Translations under genes and position numbers: made by a program | The notes under the pieces: model-generated | Databases searched by the model: none | The model's input: only the letters and a program-made list of their open reading frames with translations | What the model was told of the DNA's origin: nothing | In this document: piece after piece, positions 15,769 to 21,757 of the stretch | Layout: every line of letters begins with the position of its first letter | Position numbering within the stretch: the stretch's first letter is position 1 | Source: a virus | Reading direction: 5' to 3' (one strand) | Length of the DNA: 37,336 nucleotides | IMG/VR virus record: IMGVR_UViG_3300010970_000067 | Span: 1-37,336 of that record

Positions 15769-16224
15769 TTAGGCCGGGGACACGGTCATGCCAGCGACCT
15801 TGCTTGCGCCGGGTTCGAGGGACACAACACCCTTGGCAACCAGTGCGTACAACACGACACGGAGCTTGCGGGTTTCGGTTTCCAGCTTGGCTGCGAGGTC
15901 CTTGCTGTTGATGCCCTTCTTGCTACGCTTGAAGTGGGCAGTCACGGCATCGGCGATGGTCTGGCGCTCACCTTCAGCGAAGCTGATGGGGGCCTTCTTG
16001 CTGGGAGCTGCCTTGGCAGGTGCTTCACCCAGGATGTCGTCTTCGACCCTCGCGGCTTTCTTGGCAGGGGCCTTGACCTTGGCTTCAGGTTCTGCCTTGG
16101 CAGCAACCTTCTTCGCAGCAGGCTTGGCTTCAGCCACGGGTGCAGCTTTCTTGGCAGCGGGGGCCTTCTTGCCCTTGGCAGGTGCGTCGCCCAACAGGTC
16201 GTCGATATCGTTTGCTTTGCTCAT
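15769..16224 (-). CDS. Histone H1-like DNA-binding protein with winged-helix end
   Basis: 151 residues. The N-terminal half is an Ala/Lys/Pro-rich disordered tail (KGKKAPAAKKAAPVAEAKPA and further repeats). About residues 82-151 look like a small winged helix (IADAVTAHFKRSKKGINSKD, then LRVVLYALVAKGVVSLEPG). This resembles bacterial H1/Hc1-like or silencing-type chromosome proteins and should bind DNA nonspecifically. It contains DIDDLLGDAP at the N-terminus and EDDILGEAP inside, a duplicated acidic peptide also found in other early proteins. GGAG precedes ATG 16224. It is probably involved in genome or host-chromosome organisation; that is inference. Confidence 0.7.
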   Translation of the reverse strand: MSKANDIDDLLGDAPAKGKKAPAAKKAAPVAEAKPAAKKVAAKAEPEAKVKAPAKKAARVEDDILGEAPAKAAPSKKAPISFAEGERQTIADAVTAHFKRSKKGINSKDLAAKLETETRKLRVVLYALVAKGVVSLEPGASKVAGMTVSPA

Positions 16225-16255
16225 GAGAAATACTCCAGTTCAGTTAAGTTGAGGT

Positions 16256-16273
16256 GCCTCAGAACCCTGAGGC
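16256..16273 (-). terminator. Hairpin between SSB and histone-like gene
   Basis: Perfect 7-bp arms gcctcag/ctgaggc with loop aacc, located in the 65-base gap after the SSB stop. There is no strong U-tract, so it is more likely an attenuator or processing site than a full terminator. Confidence 0.45.
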
Positions 16274-16289
16274 GCGGTGTGCTCACATT

Positions 16290-16910
16290 CTAGAGCAAAT
16301 CGTCGTAGTCTTCATCGTTGCGGGAAGCCTTCTTGCCTGCTGCCTTGGGTGCTGGCTTCTTGCCCTTGGAAGGGGCCTTGAAGTCGTCTTCGGCTGCTGG
16401 GTCACCAGACAGACGGTCACCGTCGTCCAGCTTCTGCACGTTGATCAGATAAAAGGCCACGCCCTTGGACTCGTTGTCGTAGGCGAACGGACGGCAGGAA
16501 ACACGGGCACGCATGCCGTCGTAGATTTCCGACTTGTCCATGATGGGCTCAGCATCAGCGTCCACGATGCCGGGTTTGTCTTTGGACTTGAAGCCCACAG
16601 AGCAGCCTGGATTCTCGAAGCCGGGGATGGGGTTGTCGTCGTCGTCAACCTTGTCTGCGTTGTCAACGAAAGGCCAGTTCATCTTGCCCTTCTTCACCAG
16701 CTCGGGGAACTTGGGGCCGAACTTCTCAACGCCTGCTTCTTGTGCTGCACGCTTCATGGCCTTGACATCAGTGTCTTCGTCGAAGATCAGGGTGATCTGG
16801 TACTTGGGGTCACCAGACACAACGCCCTTGGAATCCTTGCGTGCGCGAGGAATGAGAACGTTGACATAGCGGGCAGTGCCCTCAGGGGAATGGAGTCGAT
16901 TGGAAGCCAT
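16290..16910 (-). CDS. Single-stranded DNA-binding protein (DUF2815)
   Basis: 206 residues. The body (ARYVNVLIPRARKD, PKYQITLIFDEDTDVKAMK, YDGMRARVSCRPFAYDN, KGVAFYLINVQKL) matches DUF2815, an OB-fold ssDNA-binding family like T7 gp2.5. The C-terminus is Lys/Pro/Ala-rich and then ends NDEDYDDLL, the acidic tail expected of an SSB that recruits replication partners. Start ATG 16910 has GAAAG upstream. It lies between the DUF2800 nuclease genes and the histone-like and polymerase genes, a common recombination/replication order in phages. Confidence 0.85.
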   Translation of the reverse strand: MASNRLHSPEGTARYVNVLIPRARKDSKGVVSGDPKYQITLIFDEDTDVKAMKRAAQEAGVEKFGPKFPELVKKGKMNWPFVDNADKVDDDDNPIPGFENPGCSVGFKSKDKPGIVDADAEPIMDKSEIYDGMRARVSCRPFAYDNESKGVAFYLINVQKLDDGDRLSGDPAAEDDFKAPSKGKKPAPKAAGKKASRNDEDYDDLL

Positions 16911-16974
16911 AGTGGTCTTTCAGGTTAGTGGAGGATTGTGTGCGCTGCGACACACGGATGAAGTGTCTTGGGTT

Positions 16975-17376
16975 TCAGGATTCGCTGCTGGCTTTACGGA
17001 TGCTAGGCTTGGTCTCCGTGTAGCCGACAACGGGTTTCAGAGGGTCCGTGAAGTCGTCGCCAGCGCTGCCACGCACCTTCTTGGGCCAGAGCTTCTTGCT
17101 ACGCAACAGCTTCTCGGCTTGGGCAGGGCTTAGGAGCTCCACCGTGTACCGTTCGCGCTTGGCAAGGCCCAGCTCCTCCAGCGTGGTGTTGGCTGCTTCT
17201 TCGTCCTTCCACATGCGTCGTGCTGCTGTGAAGCTGGCCTCGTAGCCGGGGATGACGGTGCCAGCATGCACCAGCTCGATGGCATGGGCACGCACTGCCT
17301 CACCGATCTTGTCCATCATCTCCAGCGTGTCCAGGAGCTGTGCTATCTGCTTGGGGGTCAGGGAACCGGGCTTCAT
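16975..17376 (-). CDS. DUF2800 C-terminal region, separate gene
   Basis: 133 residues. TPKQIAQLLDTLEMMDKIGE, then ELVHAGTVIPGYEA and ARRMWKDEE, match what I know as the C-terminal third of DUF2800 nucleases, which in most phages are one protein of roughly 370-400 residues. Here it begins at its own ATG with a perfect AAGGAGG seven bases upstream, overlapping the stop of the first half by ATGA. The two halves probably assemble after translation. There is no slippery sequence at the junction. The end is Lys/Ser-rich. Confidence 0.7.
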   Translation of the reverse strand: MKPGSLTPKQIAQLLDTLEMMDKIGEAVRAHAIELVHAGTVIPGYEASFTAARRMWKDEEAANTTLEELGLAKRERYTVELLSPAQAEKLLRSKKLWPKKVRGSAGDDFTDPLKPVVGYTETKPSIRKASSES

Positions 17377-18119
17377 GTGAAGTCCTCCTTCGCCTTCTTC
17401 AGCACCAGCTCGTACTGAGCAATGCAGTTACCGTTCGCTGCGCAGTAGTGGCAGTGCGCACCAGCCACACGGGGAGCACCCTTACCCAGCGCCAGAGGCA
17501 CCACCGGACGCACCACCTTGTCTACCCACTGCATCACCTTGACGTCGGTCATGGCAGGGGCTTCCTGTACTGGCTTGCGCTTGGCCAGACGAGGCTGAAC
17601 CACCACCTTGCGATACCGTTGGTATCTACCACGCTGTGAGCGCATACCCACGGCATAGAGCAGGAGCTGGCTGTTGTCCTTGACCGACACACTGATGCCG
17701 ACGCCATGTTTGTAGTCGAGCACCACACACTCAGCCGGGTAGTTGTCCAGGATGATGTCGCTCGTGCCGAAGCCTTGGTCATCAGTGGCTCCGATGGCAG
17801 CACCGAAGGCTACCTCGTGCTCCACCAGCACCTTGGTCTTAGGGTTGTTCGCTACGTATGCCTGCACATAGTCGAGCGCGTAGCCAACACCATCGGTCAT
17901 GCCTTCATCTACAGGCATGTGACCCGGTTCCAGGGTGTCCCCAAAGAACTCTTCTGGTTGTGTGCCCAGACGGAGGCAGACCTCCAGGAGCGCGTGCGCA
18001 CTGGTGCCCTCCAGCGCGTGGATGCTCTGTGTCCAGGGCTTGCCGATGTTGGCTTCCACGCTACCGGGGCACACCAACCAGCGATGAGACGCGCTCGGGC
18101 TGAGTATGGCGTGCTTCAT
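17373..18119 (-). CDS. DUF2800 (RecB/Cas4-like) nuclease, N-terminal part
   Basis: 248 residues. LSPSASHRWLVCPGSVEAN at 6-24, EGTSAHALLEV, FGTSDIILDN and CVVLDYKHGVG give the PD-(D/E)xK nuclease core (Glu and Asp plus Lys of DYKHG), and a terminal Cys cluster, HCHYCAANGNC, with the N-terminal Cys may hold an Fe-S cluster as in Cas4/AddB-type nucleases. Its usual C-terminal part is encoded by the next gene. It probably acts in recombination or DNA processing with the ssDNA-binding protein downstream. Its start lies one base after the Gp49-like gene. Confidence 0.8.
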   Translation of the reverse strand: MKHAILSPSASHRWLVCPGSVEANIGKPWTQSIHALEGTSAHALLEVCLRLGTQPEEFFGDTLEPGHMPVDEGMTDGVGYALDYVQAYVANNPKTKVLVEHEVAFGAAIGATDDQGFGTSDIILDNYPAECVVLDYKHGVGISVSVKDNSQLLLYAVGMRSQRGRYQRYRKVVVQPRLAKRKPVQEAPAMTDVKVMQWVDKVVRPVVPLALGKGAPRVAGAHCHYCAANGNCIAQYELVLKKAKEDFT

Positions 18120-18120
18120 A

Positions 18121-18528
18121 TCAGTCTGTCAGGCCGGACTCTTCACCGACGATGCGAACGTGGGTGAGGTCGGATGCAGACGTACCGTTCAGTCCTTGTT
18201 CGAAGGCGAACTCCTTGACCGCTGCCTGCTCGTTGGCATGAATCCAGTCGCGCAGAAGGTATCCTTCCAGCAGCCAGATTTTCTCGCGAGCGTTGGTGAA
18301 CGCGATCTTGTTGCCAATCTCGGCGTTGTAGTTCTCAGGGCTTGCGCACGCCGACTCGCCAGTCACGGTGAACCCGTTACGCAGGGTCAGCAGACAGACC
18401 GTGGTCGTGGTGCCGGGGAACTGGTGGAACGCAACGGTACGAATCTGCTCGTCGATGTGGTCCGGGGTCAGACGCGGTGCGGTGAGGCCCTTGTCCTTGA
18501 TTTCTTGCTCGATGGCTTTCTCAGTCAT
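18121..18528 (-). CDS. Gp49-like family protein
   Basis: 135 residues. EKAIEQEIKDKGLTAPRLTP at the N-terminus and LRNGFTVTGESACASPENYN in the middle, followed by IGNKIAFTNAREKIW and LLEGYLLRD, match the Gp49-like family (PF13876) of small phage proteins. Their molecular function is unknown; they are often found with replication or regulatory genes. The typical family size is 80-140 residues, so this one is complete. ATG 18528 follows GGAGAT. Confidence 0.75.
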   Translation of the reverse strand: MTEKAIEQEIKDKGLTAPRLTPDHIDEQIRTVAFHQFPGTTTTVCLLTLRNGFTVTGESACASPENYNAEIGNKIAFTNAREKIWLLEGYLLRDWIHANEQAAVKEFAFEQGLNGTSASDLTHVRIVGEESGLTD

Positions 18529-18549
18529 GGGATATCTCCAGAAAAGTAT

Positions 18550-18565
18550 GGGGGCCGAAGCCCCC
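18550..18565 (-). terminator. Rho-independent terminator with UUCG loop
   Basis: On the minus strand GGGGGC-TTCG-GCCCCC is followed by ATACTTTTC. The cUUCGg tetraloop is exceptionally stable. It sits between the genes at 18586 and 18528 and would reduce, or terminate, transcription from the ParB segment into the nuclease/SSB segment. Confidence 0.7.
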
Positions 18566-18585
18566 GAGTTTGCCTAGCTGCAGGA

Positions 18586-19473
18586 TTACAGCAGGTCGTC
18601 GTCACCGTCTTCAGGCATGGCCTGCTCGTATGCGGCGATGGCAGCAGCGTAGTCGTCTTCTTCCATCTCGCTGGGTTTGCCCAACTTCTTGGCCAGCTTC
18701 AGGTAGGCAGGCTTGTCAGCGGCGATCAGCGCCTTAGCTGCTTCGTTCACGTCGTCCAGTGTGGGGCCTACTTTCTTCTTGCCCTTGGGTGCTGCCTTCT
18801 TGGAGACAGGCTCATCTTCTTCGTCGATGAATTCCTGCGCCTTGTCCAACAACTCTTGGTACTGGCTTTCGTCCACGTCGCCGAGCTTGCCTGCACCCAC
18901 GGACTCGAGGGCTTCGACCATCTTTTCCTTGCCCTTGGCTTCCACCAGTTCCTTGAGCTTGGTGCGCACGTCGTCGATGCTCAGTTCCGATTCCTCGACC
19001 GCTTTCGCTTTCGTGGCTGCTGGCTTGCTGGTGGGCTTGGGGGCTGACTTAGCTCCCCGTACAGGCTTCGCAGCCGGTTCATCTCCGTCTGTATCCGCTC
19101 CACCTTCCACACCAGATCGAAAGGTGCCAGCCAATGCCATGAACGCCTCGCTGATGGCGTCCAGTTGTTCAGCGATCTTCTTGCTATTGAGACTCATGTT
19201 CAAACACTCCTGTATTGCAGCCCGAATGCCGGGGCTGCTAGCGGCTTGGTAAATTGTCGTGGCACCGTCTGGGTTGATACTCCACCAGCACGGATGCCCC
19301 GATAGCTTGAGTGCAGCCTTGTCACGCCACACACTCTTCGTGACATCCCCTATCTGCTGCCACGTTGGTTTCACAGAGGGGCAGGCATCGTACAGCGCTT
19401 GCCCTTGCTTGTCCAATTGCGATGCGGTGTACCGTTGGGCTACCCGCATGGCTGCACGATGCAGGGGGTCCAT
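18586..19473 (-). CDS. Hypothetical acidic/low-complexity early protein
   Basis: 295 residues if started at ATG 19473, which directly follows the ParB-like stop. Residues 1-92 look globular (YDACPSVKPTWQQIGDVTKS, PCWWSINPDGATTIYQ). The second part starts at a Met preceded by AGGAG (19197) and contains a Pro/Ala/Lys linker, two small helical acidic modules (IDDVRTKLKELVEAKGKEKM; LDDVNEAAKALIAADKPAYL) and an acidic end EDGDDDLL. The two helical modules are alike and may be a repeat. An alternative 203-residue product from 19197 is possible. No family is recognised; the tail suggests interaction with replication proteins. Confidence 0.6.
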   Translation of the reverse strand: MDPLHRAAMRVAQRYTASQLDKQGQALYDACPSVKPTWQQIGDVTKSVWRDKAALKLSGHPCWWSINPDGATTIYQAASSPGIRAAIQECLNMSLNSKKIAEQLDAISEAFMALAGTFRSGVEGGADTDGDEPAAKPVRGAKSAPKPTSKPAATKAKAVEESELSIDDVRTKLKELVEAKGKEKMVEALESVGAGKLGDVDESQYQELLDKAQEFIDEEDEPVSKKAAPKGKKKVGPTLDDVNEAAKALIAADKPAYLKLAKKLGKPSEMEEDDYAAAIAAYEQAMPEDGDDDLL

Positions 19474-20424
19474 TTAGGCTGCTACCGCCTTCTTGCTGGC
19501 ACGGGTGAGGGCCTTCAGCGGTGTGTCTCCCACCACCTTGAGTGCTGGCTTACGTTTAGTCATCACAGCGTCCTTGAAGTCTTCCGTTGCGCTGGTGATG
19601 TCCTGACCCCATTCAGCATCCTGCACGATGCTTTTGGCGATAGGCCAGATCATCTGCATGAACGATTCACGTTCGTCAGCCATGAGCGCACGGAACTGCT
19701 CTGAGAGCACCATCGCTGCGGTCTCCTTGGGCTTGCGTGCTGCACGTTGATCGGCCTTCAGACCCTTGCCTGTATCTGGCAACCACTTGATCGGGTCCTC
19801 GCCATCATCTTCGTCGTCTGTATCGCTACCATCGGTATCACGTGCCACACCACCAGTACGACCCATGTCGAACACACTGTTGGTGAGGGTGCTCACGTCC
19901 ACGTCCGTCTTGGGCTTGGTACGCAACAGACCAGCGTCTTCCAGTTCTTCCTTGAGCAACCCACGGGTGAAGTCAGCCTCGGCCTCGATGCGCTTGATGA
20001 GCTTGGTGTTCTTGCTGTCCAGGGCCTTGAGCACCAGCGTGATGACCTCGTTGCTGATGCCAAGCTTCTTGCAGGCCTCACGCTGGGTGATACCGTGGTC
20101 GCGGTGCAGGCGTGCCCCAACGAGCGCACGTTGCAGGCTGCTGAGCTTCCGGCGCAACACGTTGCAAGACGCGATGTAGCCAGCAGGGTCCTTGCCCTTG
20201 TACTCAATGAACTTGAGCTCACTGCCTGTACGCTTGGCAGCACGGTAACGGTGCCATCCATCCAGCACCATACCTTCGTAGATGGATGCAGGGAACAGAA
20301 TGCCACGCTCTTCAACGTCGGCACAGAAGGCGTCGAACTCTGTATCGTCCATACCACCGGGCATGAGAGCCAGCGCTACGGGGTGTTGCTTGTACTCGGA
20401 GAGCTTGTAAATACCAGAAGACAT
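19474..20424 (-). CDS. ParB-like nuclease-domain protein with HTH
   Basis: 316 residues. MVLDGWHRYRAAKRTG at about 51-66 is the ParB/Sulfiredoxin-type core (GxxRxxA variant), and GITQREACKKLGISNEVITL is a helix-turn-helix at about 111-130, so the N-terminal half is a ParB-like DNA-binding protein. An acidic linker (DTDGSDTDDEDDGEDP) is followed by a helical C-terminal region ending KKAVAA. Phage ParB-like proteins act as DNA-binding regulators or nucleases, and no ParA is present, so plasmid-type partitioning is not supported. ATG 20424 has AAGGAA upstream and a promoter at 20504-20534. Confidence 0.8.
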   Translation of the reverse strand: MSSGIYKLSEYKQHPVALALMPGGMDDTEFDAFCADVEERGILFPASIYEGMVLDGWHRYRAAKRTGSELKFIEYKGKDPAGYIASCNVLRRKLSSLQRALVGARLHRDHGITQREACKKLGISNEVITLVLKALDSKNTKLIKRIEAEADFTRGLLKEELEDAGLLRTKPKTDVDVSTLTNSVFDMGRTGGVARDTDGSDTDDEDDGEDPIKWLPDTGKGLKADQRAARKPKETAAMVLSEQFRALMADERESFMQMIWPIAKSIVQDAEWGQDITSATEDFKDAVMTKRKPALKVVGDTPLKALTRASKKAVAA

Positions 20425-20458
20425 GTTGATTTTCCTTTTTCACGTTGTTGTTGAGTCC

Positions 20459-20534
20459 GTGAAAGGGCTACCGAGGCTGTACCACGGTTCCTTTCACTTG
20501 CGTATTTTAGCCTGATGCGCAGGGTGTTTTTCAA
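20459..20534 (-). promoter_or_regulatory. Leftward promoter and leader hairpin for the ParB operon
   Basis: On the minus strand TTGAAA (20534-20529) is followed after 19 bases by TAAAAT (20509-20504). The predicted transcript starts near 20497 at an inverted repeat GTGAAAGG (20497-20490) / CCTTTCAC (20466-20459). The hairpin would sit at the very 5' end of the mRNA. The 19-base spacing is long, so confidence is moderate. Confidence 0.45.
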
Positions 20535-20535
20535 A

Positions 20536-20904
20536 CTACCGGGGTATGCGGTCTTGGATGCGTTGCCTGTTGGTTGCAAAGGCTTCTTCAGTGGGGTGCC
20601 AGCACTGCCACCAGCTAGCAGGCATGCGGGGCAACGTGGGTACAGTGCTGTACTTAGGATTCCAGCCCCTGCTTCGCATTTCCAGGTAGATAGCGTCGAA
20701 CCGTTGTGTCAGCCACTCCAGCCGGGTGTAGAAGAACTTCACATGACCCTTGCCCAGCAAGTACTCCTGAGGATACTTACCGGGGTCTTCGCCCCGTTGG
20801 TAAGCAGCGTAGGCCAGCTTGAAGACACGGGGGAGCTCACGGTATTCGGCCCCCAGATGCTTGTCGTGCAGTTCTTGCACGGGTACACAGTTGATGCGAG
20901 TCAT
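20536..20904 (-). CDS. denV: Pyrimidine-dimer DNA glycosylase (endonuclease V, T4 DenV-like)
   Basis: 122 residues. MTRINCVPVQELHDKHLGAE then YRELPRVF is very close to the start of T4 endonuclease V. Thr2 (the nucleophile after Met removal) and Glu23 (catalytic) are both present. LGKGHVKFFYTRLEWLTQR and further segments also align with T4 DenV. The enzyme cuts the glycosyl bond of UV-induced pyrimidine dimers and nicks the strand. It is slightly shorter than T4's 138 residues at the C-terminus, lacking the WYKYYGKA end. TGA of the preceding gene touches its ATG. Confidence 0.95.
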   Translation of the reverse strand: MTRINCVPVQELHDKHLGAEYRELPRVFKLAYAAYQRGEDPGKYPQEYLLGKGHVKFFYTRLEWLTQRFDAIYLEMRSRGWNPKYSTVPTLPRMPASWWQCWHPTEEAFATNRQRIQDRIPR

Positions 20905-21144
20905 TCAGGCCACCACGTGAAAGTAGAAGTGCGCTTGTGCTCGCAGGGCACGCTCACCGATGAACACGGGGAAGAAGCGACCCTCTGCGGTGCGCTGCAG
21001 GAAGTAGGTCAGGTTGGAGTACTGCACCGAGTCAGCCGGGAACACCTTGAGCACTGCCTTCACAGCGTTCTCTTCACAGGCATACGTGCGGTTCGGTGTG
21101 AGGGTGATGAGGCGTGGGCCAGTGCCTTGAGTGATGGTAGTCAT
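20905..21144 (-). CDS. Small hypothetical early protein
   Basis: 79 residues from ATG 21144, preceded by GAAAGGAACC; the open frame further upstream has no good start. The sequence is mixed alpha/beta (PRLITLTPNRTYACEENAVK, then LTYFLQRTAEGRFFPVFIGE and ALRAQAHFYFHVVA). It resembles short phage proteins of unknown role encoded near early promoters. It is directly adjacent to denV, so they are co-translated. Confidence 0.65.
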   Translation of the reverse strand: MTTITQGTGPRLITLTPNRTYACEENAVKAVLKVFPADSVQYSNLTYFLQRTAEGRFFPVFIGERALRAQAHFYFHVVA

Positions 21145-21179
21145 GATGCAGGTTCCTTTCAGGTGGGTTGAGTTGACAA

Positions 21180-21368
21180 TTACTTCCAGGTGCGAGCCAC
21201 GATGGTCCAGCCGTTCTTGCGAGCAGTGCGTGCGGAGCAGACAACAGCCTGACCGTCTTGTGTGTAGCAGGCGCAAGGACGAGCACGGTTAGCGTTGAAC
21301 ATAGCTTCTGCGGCTGCTTCGATGTTGGAGGACACGAAGGTGGGGACGAGCTTGGTAGAGTTGGACAT
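21180..21368 (-). CDS. Small VVC-RTA-KNGW protein, first gene of the leftward block
   Basis: 62 residues. The C-terminal half, DGQAVVCSARTARKNGW, matches the core of the 119-residue protein at 7698 almost position for position; the N-terminal half is unrelated. Both genes are preceded by the same leader element. Being first after the control region suggests an immediate-early role such as host takeover. AAGGAA precedes ATG 21368. No known family is recognised. Confidence 0.65.
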   Translation of the reverse strand: MSNSTKLVPTFVSSNIEAAAEAMFNANRARPCACYTQDGQAVVCSARTARKNGWTIVARTWK

Positions 21369-21420
21369 GATGTGGTTCCTTGAAAAACGTTGTTGATGGA
21401 GTTAATGTCGAGGGTTTCAT

Positions 21421-21472
21421 GAACTCTTCCAAGACCTTTCGCAAAGACTTATCGCAACGTAGGGGTATTCAA
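21421..21472 (-). promoter_or_regulatory. Conserved upstream element, copy 2
   Basis: This is the counterpart of 8126-8178, with aagacctttcg and acgtaggggtattcaa conserved. It lies between the leftward-facing terminator (21490-21521) and the first early gene, the expected place for the main leftward early promoter or a transcription-factor site. Confidence 0.6.
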
Positions 21473-21489
21473 GACCAGCAGGCGAAAAA

Positions 21490-21521
21490 GAAGCCCCCAG
21501 AGGCTTGCACCAGTGGGGGCT
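21490..21521 (-). terminator. Leftward terminator insulating the early block
   Basis: Perfect 9-bp arms aagccccca/tgggggctt with a 14-base loop, followed on the minus strand by CTTTTTCG. It would stop antisense transcripts from the right arm before they enter the early operon. The conserved upstream element lies immediately beyond it. Confidence 0.75.
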
Positions 21522-21697
21522 TGAAGGGTCGAGAGATCTCAGACCAAGGGAGACAACTGACAACATGAAAAAGGTGTTGCGCTACAGCAGGCCATTCGCC
21601 GAAGGAGTGTGAAAGGAACCGAAAGCCACTAGCCTACAGCAGCGCAACGGGACTCAGTTTGCCACACATGGGGCTACCGACGGTATCAAGGTGGTTC
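21522..21697. other. Control region between divergent operons
   Basis: No convincing large gene. It contains a possible 15-codon leader ORF (21565-21612, MKKVLRYSRPFAEGV) and a long-range stem gttgcgct (21576-21583) / agcgcaac (21641-21648). A direct repeat ctacagcag occurs at 21582 and 21634. The palindrome-like gctaccgacggtatc occurs near 21672. The mix suggests leader-RNA regulation. Confidence 0.45.
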
Positions 21698-21730
21698 AGT
21701 GAGTACTCCCTGGAGCACACGGGTACAATA
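21698..21730 (+). promoter_or_regulatory. Rightward promoter of the primase-helicase operon
   Basis: TACAAT at 21724-21729 is a good -10 box. No consensus -35 is visible; the -35 region is covered by gtgagtactcc, a GAGTACTC palindrome also present at 24143 and 24173 and, as gagtactc, at 31567. An activator- or repressor-controlled promoter is inferred. A Shine-Dalgarno-like TAGGAA precedes ATG 21758. Confidence 0.5.
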
Positions 21731-21757
21731 GCCCTTCCCTCAACTTAGGAACCCCTT

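Noticed and set aside
19474-20424. Plasmid-type partition system (phage-plasmid lifestyle)
   Set aside because: Only a ParB-like protein is seen; no ParA and no other plasmid maintenance gene.
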